Assembly (NCBI GenBank): GCA_030248295.1
Contig: JASANH010000220.1
Location: 496,001 to 560,000, forward strand
DNA from: Mesodorylaimus sp. YZB2_4
Taxonomy: Eukaryota > Nematoda > Enoplea > Dorylaimida > Dorylaimidae
Direction of reading: 5' to 3'
DNA length: 64,000 bases
Shown: positions 55,572 through 64,000 of the stretch, piece after piece
Position numbering within the stretch: position 1 is the first letter of the stretch
Layout of the letters: every line of letters starts with the position of its first letter
Translations under genes and position numbers: made by a program
The notes under the pieces: generated by a model
Database searches by the model: none
Seen by the model: the letters and a program-made list of their open reading frames with translations, nothing else
Told to the model about the DNA's origin: nothing

Positions 55572-57985
55572 TGTGACGTCTTCAAAAATGAACTGACCTG
55601 CAAATTGCTTCCGAGTCGTGAGTAGATCGACGGCACGAGCTTTGAGAGGAAACTAGTGTGAAAGAGTGGGAGTACAAGCATGAAGTGAAAACAGTCTGGC
55701 TTGGAAGCGAGTTTCATTTTGCGCTGGTAAGCTGACAGCCAGCATTTGTCGGGGTCGCGCATGCGTAGGTGTTTATGCAGTGATAAGACGTGTATTAGAC
55801 TCCTACAGAAGACGTGTCGCAGCTAGACCGCTAGGACGCAGTGCGGGGCCCGCGGGTCATGAATCTGACTTCCACTCTTGGTAACAAAAATGTGTTCGAC
55901 TGGGGTCGGAGAAAAAAGATTTCGCGTCTGATTTGTGCCATGACCCTCGGGTTCCTAAAAGTGTGTCTAGCAATGTCGTGCAACAGGAACGTGGCATGGT
56001 TCGTTGGGATAAAGATCCCCTACTCACTCGAATAGGCGACTGATGCCAGGTACTTTTTGTGGGCTTTGCCCATTTTCCCTAACATCCAGCAGCTAAGCCT
56101 TCTAAGCAGGCTGTGCGGGGACCAGCGCCTCCACACGAGGGCATCCTGGACTAAACACCGACTTCCTCGGACGATGGCGTGGGCTGTGGACGTTTTCGTT
56201 GTTAAACAGCCGAGACTGGCCTCTCGTTTGGCTTTTGTAACAGGCATCAACTTGGCATGTACTGTGCCCTCTGGCCTATGAGTGCACTGGTACAGGGAAC
56301 CGGTACGCCTCTCCTATGTCAGGGCCAGCACGAGACCGAGAGCGAGGTCGAGGTCGGAGCACCACGACAGTACCGGGTGAGTCACCCAGCTTGGTGTGCA
56401 AGGTCAGCGAGGCTTATGGTTCGCAAACCGACCTCCATCACGGGGACTGCATCAATGATGACCCCAGTCACTCGCTTCCAAGCAATATGGAGAGGCAAAT
56501 GCCGAGCCGCTACACCATCTCTCGTAGTTCTGGAGGAAGTTTGGTCTTGCTGTAGGACTGGATGCGGGTTGATACTGCAATTGGTGCTTTTTTTATTGTC
56601 AACTCGCACATAGTTGCCCCGCCTTGCTATACCATGTCTGTCAGGGTCGCTGTTGAATACTGTAATCGTTCGTCCGCTCTCGTTGTGTTGCCTACCGACA
56701 TCCTCGACCATCCGATCACAACACTGACTCGCACGATGAACATGGCGCGCTTTATTACTGTATATCTTTCTCCCATTGTCAAAACGGCACAAGGACATAT
56801 AGACCGAATTGTCGGATTTTCATTAATAAGCAAGTACGGCTTGTGCATGGCGAATAAAAAACCAGCGATCCGCCATCTGGCCAAGAAGAGACGCAAGAAG
56901 CACGAGAAAAGCTAGGAATGGGATTGGAATCGCCTGTTCGAGACTGCTGCATCGATGGTTCACTCAAGACGGGTATCTACAGTAGTTGTATCTGAAGATG
57001 CATTGCCCAATATGATCAAACCACTGCATTTATAGTAAATGCAGTGCAGCAATGCAGCAAATCCGTCCAGGCACTTAATACTCTTCTTAATTCCTTTTCT
57101 GTTAAGCGCAGCTGAAAGCGCAATCACCAGCGTTCAAGGTTGTTGAAAACATCTTTGAAACTTTTCAAAGAATTCTTCCCCACCCTATCCAATAAGACAC
57201 ATAGTTTGGTCTTCTAGAGTTGTGTACGACAAGGCAGTCAGTGAGCAGCAGCCAGCCATCGCCACACCTGGATTTTATACCAGGCGAGATCTGTGTCCTT
57301 GATTGACGGATTGCCACACTTAAAGCAGTGATTCATGATCAGGTTTTCCCTTTCAGGATTGAGAATCTCACCATCGCAGCCATGAATTAGAAGCAGCTCC
57401 TACCATTTTCCTGTGCTAGGTGGCTGTTTGCATTTCTACAAAACGCATACCTTGGACAATGTAACCAGTTTTCTGCCTAGTCCCAACTGACGATGAGAGA
57501 GACGTCACTTGGTCGGCAAAGTTTGGAGACGTTTTCGTCGTTACTCACTACCAGGTGCAGTGTCGAGAACGATGTGCCAAGCGCATAAAAATTATTTAGT
57601 TCCTAGAAAATCGTTCACGTCCTTGCCACTAAAATTGGCCATTTTCGGAAATGGTGGGCGTGTGGTTGGGTTGAAAATAAGTCATCTATTGCAAAGACGT
57701 CTTTCGAGGACTTAGGTGCCCCGTTTTGGCCATTTTGACTTGCCGTCTGCTCGTTTTCGAGTCGTCAAAACGTTTTGTTCGAGCACTGTTGTCGAGAGGG
57801 AGAGTGGTCGGTATGAGTGCCAGGTTACGTGTCTAGTGAGTGGAGCGCGCGTACTCCACTTCTGGGACTTATCTGGACACCCAGTCTGTGGTTCTCCAAT
57901 TCGATCTTGCTTCTACCCACTCATCTGCCCGACCGGCACTTGATTTCAGGAAGTGGAACCACTTCGAATCTTTGAGCCCGGCGCC
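55572..57985. other. intergenic with a dispersed repeat; no gene recognised
   Basis: Holds the fourth repeat copy (56050-56510). Other frames, such as 56562-56915, have no domain or splice pattern. Confidence 0.35.
56050..56510 (+). repeat. dispersed repeat, copy 4 (degraded)
   Basis: Shares GACTTCCTCGGACGATGGCG, GCAAGGTCAGCGAGG and CGACCTCCATCACGGGGA with the other copies; the B-box block is damaged (GGGGACTGCATC). Confidence 0.65.
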
Positions 57986-58946
57986 ATGATTCGCGTCTTT
58001 GTGCTCCTTATCGTGGGCTATTCTGGTTTGGTGACCGCGGACAGATGCTCAGATGGCCACGAATGTCCCGAGGCCTGTTGCCCGACAGGCACCTCGAATC
58101 AGTACTACTGTTGCAATCGTCCAGGTGTCAGTGAGCAAGACCGAGTTTATGTGGTTGGCATGGGCTCCTTCTTCAAGTCAGTTCCAGCCTCTAGCAGCCA
58201 TGTTATCGCCTGACTGGATTTGGGTTTCAGGGACTACTGGGCCTTGTTTGTTGGACTCCTGATCGCTGGCTTGGTCATCTCGATTATATGCTCCGTGCTG
58301 TGCTGCCTATATTGCAATGGATGCTTGTGGCACAGGCGCCGGAATCCGGATATGTATGCAGGTAGGTGCCGTGGGCATGTGACAGTGACGAGTCTGCAAT
58401 AGATTCAAGTCACGCGCAAAACTGTCCTGGATCGAGGGAATAGTGGATAGCCAATGTTTTCTTAGGCATCAGCGAGACCCGTTTGTAAGACCTCAACTAC
58501 AAACAGTATCTCCTGTGTGAGTGGGCTTCTCAAAAATCATGTTGCTCTTAAGAGCCTTTGGAATGCCTCGCACGCTTGAATCAAGGGCACGTGAGAGAAA
58601 TGGAACTCGGGGCTGGCGTGGCCAGCCTGATTTGTTTTCTCACATGTTTACTAAACTTGAAACCCATTTTCTCAATTTAGGCGCCTTCCCACTCGGAACA
58701 ATTATCTACAGTCCTTACGTCGGCCCACCACCACATGCCGCTCATCACCCGCCTTCCTATTACGACGACTCTCCAGATTCCTCGGTGAGATCAGGCGCCA
58801 GTGGAGGACTGGGCAACAGGAAAGGGGTGCGCTTCGATAACGATACCATGGTCAAGACTTTCGATAACCAGCCCAAATCAGCCTTGAAAAAACCATCGCC
58901 GAATGGTGGGGTGCACGGCCGTAACAGTCCCAATTTGCTCCTTTGA
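57986..58946 (+). CDS. Shisa/CYYR1-like single-pass membrane adaptor
   Basis: Exons 57986-58176, 58231-58361 and 58681-58946 total 588 nt and 195 aa. A signal peptide (MIRVFVLLIVGYSGLVTA) precedes a compact six-Cys ectodomain (CSDGHECPEACCPTGTSNQ then YYCC). One transmembrane helix (LFVGLLIAGLVISIICSVL) is followed by a Cys-rich juxtamembrane stretch (CCLYCNGC). The tail is Pro/Tyr-rich (YSPYVGPPPHAAHHPPSYYD), with a PPSYY motif that could bind WW domains of NEDD4-type ligases. This order is typical of the Shisa, CYYR1, WBP1/VOPP1 superfamily, which regulates receptor maturation and trafficking. The first donor is GTCAGT because only that choice keeps frame. AATAAA lies at 59074. Confidence 0.82.
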
Positions 58947-59073
58947 GGTGTCCCGAGGGAATGTTGGGTCCTGCTTCTCCTAGGTGTGTGCGTTCAGTCA
59001 TCCTACATCATTTCCGTGCTGTATGATCAGTTGACGTCCGGTCATCGTGTGACAGTGTTACTATCCAAGTCTA

Positions 59074-59079
59074 AATAAA
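59074..59079 (+). terminator. poly(A) signal of the Shisa-like gene
   Basis: AATAAA in CTAAATAAAGAATG, about 130 nt after the stop codon. Confidence 0.65.
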
Positions 59080-61166
59080 GAATGTTTGTGAGTGCCCTTT
59101 GAATTGATAACGATACATGCAAAACAACTTGTGACCAGAAGTGCGCATGAATTATAGTGAACGGCCAGCCAGCGTCCGTTGATGTCATCGTCGTCGTCAG
59201 TCTCCTTCCTTCAAGTCATTAACCCTTCCCTCCTTCTTATCATGACTCATTAGCTGGCAACAGTGTGTACACATGCAAAGCGGGTCACGCGGCGACGTGA
59301 TCGTCTTGTCGGCTCGGTAGTCCGATCACGTCGGACAAGATGTTGCTGTGGTGGGCAGAAACACGACGTGCATGAAGAGTACCGATCTTGCTGCCTCGTG
59401 AACTCATCTCAATGCGCTCATTACGTCCTCATCTCCAAGGATAGCAAACGTCTCAGGCAAATCACGTACGGTATGTGTGACCAACTCTCGAACGTTTGTA
59501 TATCCCCGGATGCTAGAACAAACAAGAGTTCCCTGCTATGTAGCTGCCTCAAATAGCCAGATCGAAGCCTGCTTACAGTCCCCCTTTTGTTCAGCGGGCC
59601 AGTTCCACCTGAAATATTTACCATCAAGTCTGAAATAGTTGGTCCCTGGGAGATACAACTTCCACGAGGGAATAGGTTGTCTAAAGAAAACGAGAGTTTC
59701 TTTATTGCAAATCATGATCTCGGTGATCAAGACGAGGGGATAAATGTACTTTCAAAGCAAAATCACGTCTATCCACGCGCTTGTGTATGCTGCAACATTG
59801 AACCATCGGATACAGCAGCTCTGGCGGGGTAGTCCCAGCTGAACGAATTAGTCCCACCAACGCATAGCTCATCGTCAGTAGAGAGCCTAGTACATCTTAT
59901 ACGATGGAATGTCATCTCGTGCCCAGTGGTAAGCAAGGAGCAGGGTCCTCTTTGCTATAATGTACCTCTACACCTGGCACAACGTGTATGCTTCTCCTGC
60001 AGGGCCCCTAGCAGCACGAGTTCGACAATCTACCGCACAAGCGCTGTCACATGAGTCGACTGTTCAAACCATGTTATCAAGTGCACTCACAATAGAAACT
60101 GCATTCTCATATCGTGTCATGTGAGGATAGTATATTCGCACTGGCATTACGCAACGTCAGCCTGGGCAAACAGACTTCACCAAAGTCCTCTAGCACTTAC
60201 GGCCTTCATAGCCTGCCAAATTCTACCATTCCCTACGCGCGTGTTTTCAAAGCCAAAATAAAATAGCACGATGCTCAACCAGTTTCAACTGGTCTTTTCT
60301 AAACAGATGGCTCTGCATGCCGTATATAAGAAGGCCGGCTGTCAACATCGCTCTCTACCACTGCCCAGTCAACAATGTGGCTGGCGGGCTCTCCTGACAG
60401 TCGGGTAGTAACGTGCCAGCCGATGCGGGCGCGTGGCCCTGTCTTAACATGACGACCAACGGCGCGTTGCCATTGGCTGGCGGTGATGTCACGATGACGT
60501 GCGTTGACGAGATGAAAATGGGGGCCGAGATGGGCGCTTTGTATTCGTGTGTCGGCGCCCCCGCCTCGTTAGCGTTTTCTTCAATTATCTATTCGAAATT
60601 GTGACGTGTGTACAAAATACGATTACATTTTAGAATCGTGAGATATATTGAACAGGGGCCTGCCTACAATGCCTGTTGTTGACAGTTGGCGTGACCGAGT
60701 GTGGGCAAATAGTTCAGGATTTGGGCGCTCGTTACATCTGACTCTGTCCTAACCGGAAGCCCAAGGTGGAAGGTGCAAGTCGGGTGGCGCGTGTCCAAGC
60801 CCATTTCATTTTTTATCCTTTTCATCGTTGCTGTCACGCGCTAAGCTAAAATTGCTATGCTCTGTGTGCATGGCCAAATACAATTTTCCGTCGTTTTTCA
60901 GGTTACAAATTGGATATTGCTAATACGCTGTGCATTGGATCGTGTGTCTGTGCATACCAATCATTTGATATTTATATTATCGTTCCCTAAAACAACGATT
61001 ATAGGTCAGCAATTGAAGCGGGGCCGATATTCGGCGAGCTGTACGGCTATACAAAATTAAACTGTATTGTGCCTGCTCAGTTGTGATTTGGCCCATTTGA
61101 AAATCTATTCAGCAAGTTATTTGAATGCACGTCTTTCGTTTGGCATCAACGGCAACCGCATTGACG
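59080..61166. other. intergenic; possible TATA promoter, no gene recognised
   Basis: Scattered unsupported frames only; includes the TATA-like site at 60323. Confidence 0.35.
60323..60330 (+). promoter_or_regulatory. TATA-box-like site
   Basis: TATATAAG in a GC-rich setting, followed 30-35 nt later by a pyrimidine-rich initiator-like stretch and an ATG at 60375. The ATG opens only a short frame, so the transcript, if any, may be the 5' part of the gene beginning at 61167. Confidence 0.3.
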
Positions 61167-61250
61167 ATGAGCGGTGGTCTACACAAAGATATTGAACCGA
61201 ACCAATTGGCCGATATGATCAAAAAAGGTGTCGACATGACTTTTGGACGG
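61167..61250 (+). CDS. candidate first coding exon of a gene continuing beyond the window
   Basis: ATG followed by 28 codons (MSGGLHKDIEPNQLADMIKK to MTFGR) and a GTAAGA donor in phase 0. The peptide looks like a folded-protein N-terminus with an amphipathic helix. No matching downstream exon was found in the following AT-rich 2.7 kb, so the gene, if real, has a long intron. Product unknown. Confidence 0.35.
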
Positions 61251-63702
61251 GTAAGAATCAACTTTTTTTACCGTACCACGAAATATACGTGAAAGTCCAG
61301 ATACTGTAGAGTTCGTAAAAAAAGGGGTAACCCTTGTCTCATTTTATTGTCTGCCGTAGTTTTGATGATTTGGCACTTTTGATCAGTTTGATTTAAATGT
61401 AGAATGATTCAATCGAATTGGTTTGTTTCTTGAGTTAAGTTGCCCGATCGATCGGCCTCTCTCCCACGACAGCGATAACTTATCCGCCGATTTTGACAGG
61501 CGAGAAAAAGCGCCACGAAAAATATGAATAATGCTCACGGTCAGGTCTGTTATCTCGCCTCTTCCGGTAGCCTACTTGTATTCTCAACTTACGTAATGAT
61601 CGTTTTGCATTTGAGTACAAAAACCTGTTTTCCATGGTCCACATTTGTGGCTAGTGCTTTCTGTGATTCGTCGATTCTTCTCGCATTTGTGATCGATCTG
61701 TAACTGATCGACTCTTCTGTTATATGCCCATCTCTCGTCGTCGATGATATCCTTCCCAATCTTGTATCTTTTTTGCTTCTCATTGACCTAGGAGACTGTT
61801 AGCATCTGATTAGAAGAATCATAATGTTCTAAAAAGCTGTGAGACCAATTTTAGCTTTTTATCGTTGGTGATTGATTTACACATGATTTTGATTTGTGAT
61901 AAGCGTCGCGTCGTCCGGCACGCGCTGTTATCGTCGAGCGCGGCTTCCATATTTAGCTCTACCTGTAGCTAAGATGGTGTTTGGGAATGTTGAATCGGAT
62001 GCTTTGCTCAGGATCACGCGCAGAGTCTTAATGAGTTAATTTATGTTCATTAAGATCTCGTGATGAGCAAATTGGTCATGCGCCCATCGGTCGGCCCGTA
62101 TGTTTGTCTGTCGTGTTATTTTAACCACGGCAAATACTGTACATGGGCAAAATAGGTTTACAGTAGTCGCGCGCATGAAATACTCTGGTCTAAAATAAGG
62201 CTATCCTTCAGTTTGACAGTTCGTTTCGTTTTGGACCATGTTTTTAAATTTGAGCTGATAATTTACGAATATAACAAAGGTGACACAGAGAAATTGTAGG
62301 CATGTGAGAGAAAGTTGACAAAAATGGCGAGGCGGGAAAAACTGTCACGTTGTAACTCCATGGAATTGAAGGGGCATAATAGAATTCTCATGTGATAGCT
62401 CGAGTGAGAGTATTGAATAGGTTAGATTCAATCACTTTCCAATATCGACTCGATTGTATAAGTTTTCCAATAATTGTATCATACCTTTCCAAAAGTAGGA
62501 ATGTTCGAGCAAGGGCCTAAGTTGGTTATCATCTCCTTATTTCTTAGTTTGAAATTAGAAACTCGTGTTTTTCTGAGACTGATAAGTTTACTCGTTGAGA
62601 CTACTGTAAGAATATTGAAGCTTCTCGTTGTCTTCACTGAGATTCTGTCGTGATTTCGTACTCGTCCAGCTTGATCGATTGGAATCTTCTTGACTAGTCG
62701 GACTAGTAAGTTGTAGAAAAACTGTTCCAGACCGGATACGAAAGACAATAGTCATGTGTTATGAAACAAAAAAGGAATAAGATTTCTTGAAAAAGAGCAA
62801 GGCAAGATGTCTTCCGCGTACTTCGTAACATTGGAAAGAACCGTGTTGGTGGACCAAGTTTGAGTGGAAGTCAGTTATGTGCGTCAGCTGTGATGTTGGC
62901 AGTTGTTCTCGAGAAGTCAAGGAATCGGCGAGTTTAAATCGAGTGCTGTATTATCAAGTTGAAGGTTGGGTTGGTTTTTGGAGGGATGGTTGTGTGATGA
63001 GGTGTTATGTTGACTTTGAGGCAATAGGCTTACTACGGACGTCATTATTCCAGGAAAGAATGGGAGATGCAGGTTTTTTAAAGTTTAAGAGTGTTATTTT
63101 TGTTCGAGGACTTCATCAGGCACTTTTCGTGTTTTGCGTCATGCGTGTAATTGAGTGACGTTTTCGGGTTACGCCTTTTGACTTGACTTTGGAAACTTAT
63201 CCGAGCCGATAGTGTCTTCAATGTGCCAGAGGAATAGACGACAGGAGAAAGCTGACATCTCAATACTTTGAAGGTTTTGTAACAAAAAATGGAGTTTTGA
63301 GATTCAAGAAGTTAGGACTGTGCTGACGTTAAAGGCGAGGAGCAGGGGCGAAACAATGGCAGATATGTACCTCGTTTATGTCACCACAACACCAGGCCAG
63401 GACTGTGCGTTGGATAGAGGCTGCGAGATAGCAAATATTGAGGCAAATGCATGAGCAGTTGATTCGTAACCAGTGCGAGAATGAGTGTGGGGCGGTGCTG
63501 TATATCAAGTTCATCAGAGCATGATTCCTACATTCAGTGCAGCATGAGGGCGGAAATGGACTCATCACTATGCTGGTGGGGTATGAGGATTTGAGGGGCA
63601 GTGCACGTGCTGGTGGTCGTGACCAGTCATCGCTAGCAGAGCAGAGATCAACAGCACATGCGAGGGGTGGGAAGAGAACCTGAATTTAGGCAGGGCCCCA
63701 GT
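61251..63702. other. AT-rich, no gene recognised
   Basis: T- and A-rich with low codon-like structure on both strands; fits a long intron or intergenic sequence. Confidence 0.4.
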
Positions 63703-63825
63703 GGAGGTTTCGCAATCGCCTAAGATATGTCCTCAATATTAGGACACCCTGAGTCTTATACTAAATCATTTTGATTTGATCTTCCAACTTTAGGACATGT
63801 CCTAGCTGATAGATTGCCTTGCCTG
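63703..63825. mobile_element. second, degraded MITE copy
   Basis: The ends GGTTTCGCAATCGCCTAAG and CCTAGCTGATAGATTGCC, with inner TATGTCCTCAATATTAGGAC and TTTAGGACATGTCC, match the element at 8005-8133 in order and orientation. The middle differs. Confidence 0.7.
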
Positions 63826-63939
63826 AGCGGCCATTTCCACTGTTGCGGTAGCCGAAATCGCATCCTACAGCACATCATAAACCCAGATTCAGGACAACTG
63901 AATTACTGTGATGTACATAGAGCCACCACCATAGCTCTT

Positions 63940-64000
63940 GCGGCCACGGTGATGCAGCGGTTCGACATTCGTCTCTCCGTATTGCTTGGGAGCGAGGACT
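63940..64000 (+). repeat. tRNA-like (SINE head) cut by the window edge
   Basis: GCGGCCACGGTGATGCAGCGG followed by an anticodon-arm-like TTCGTCTCTCCGTATTGCTTGGGAG resembles the 5' half of a tRNA-derived element; the B box would lie outside the window. Confidence 0.4.

Noticed and set aside
60375..60604. Gene just downstream of the TATA-like site
   Set aside because: The first ATG opens only about 25 codons and the longer overlapping frame starts without a proper context; kept only as a possible promoter.

Overview
The window is nuclear DNA of an intron-rich, gene-dense invertebrate. Most introns are only about 50-60 nt, with GTAAGT-type donors and TTTCAG/TTTTAG acceptors. I found spliced genes for mitochondrial complex II (SDHB), MLF, an ECT2-like RhoGEF, MEMO1, ZFPL1, a sigma-type GST, a tyrosine phosphatase, atlastin and MEA1, plus intronless UGT and S9 peptidase reading frames. 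The sigma GST, the membrane-anchored UGT and the compact introns fit a small-genome ecdysozoan (nematode, tardigrade or mite grade). Nothing I can see fixes the phylum. Exon boundaries were read by eye; for almost every gene the exon lengths close to an exact multiple of three, which is the main internal check.

Layout. 0.3-5.6 kb: a serine-rich exon (-), a Ly6/uPAR three-finger gene (-) and a single-pass membrane protein (+). 6.6-17.3 kb: a two-HMG-box (TFAM/HMGB-like) gene occurs twice as an inverted duplication flanking a small membrane protein (-), SDHB (+) and MLF (-). Both copies are intact with identical exon lengths, and one copy carries a MITE that the other lacks. 18.1-24.3 kb: ECT2-like gene (+) with BRCT repeats and a DH domain but no visible PH domain. 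24.5-26.9 kb: an unrecognised two-exon gene (-) of 797 aa in a GATC/ATCGAT-rich island. 28.6-34 kb: a single-pass membrane protein (-) and MEMO1 (-), whose last intron holds a dispersed repeat. 35.7-39.1 kb: ZFPL1 (+) and GST (-). 40-45 kb: S9 peptidase (+), with a possible signal-anchor 5' exon, and PTP (+). 46.4-51.1 kb: atlastin (+) and MEA1 (+). 52.5 kb: tRNA-Gln(TTG) (-). 54-55.6 kb: UGT (-). 58-58.9 kb: Shisa/CYYR1-like protein (+). The last 5 kb is AT-rich with one weak candidate first exon.

The genes are unrelated housekeeping and membrane genes on both strands; there is no operon or pathway cluster. Between them lie a MITE family with CTAGGACATGTCC-type ends, a dispersed repeat with a pol III B-box-like core (three good copies and one weaker), several other tRNA-like remnants, foldback hairpins and G/C homopolymer tracts. 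The most interesting items are the inverted HMG duplication with its polymorphic MITE, the PH-less ECT2, the unknown 797-aa protein, the two possible MLF 3' ends and the two possible S9 5' ends.
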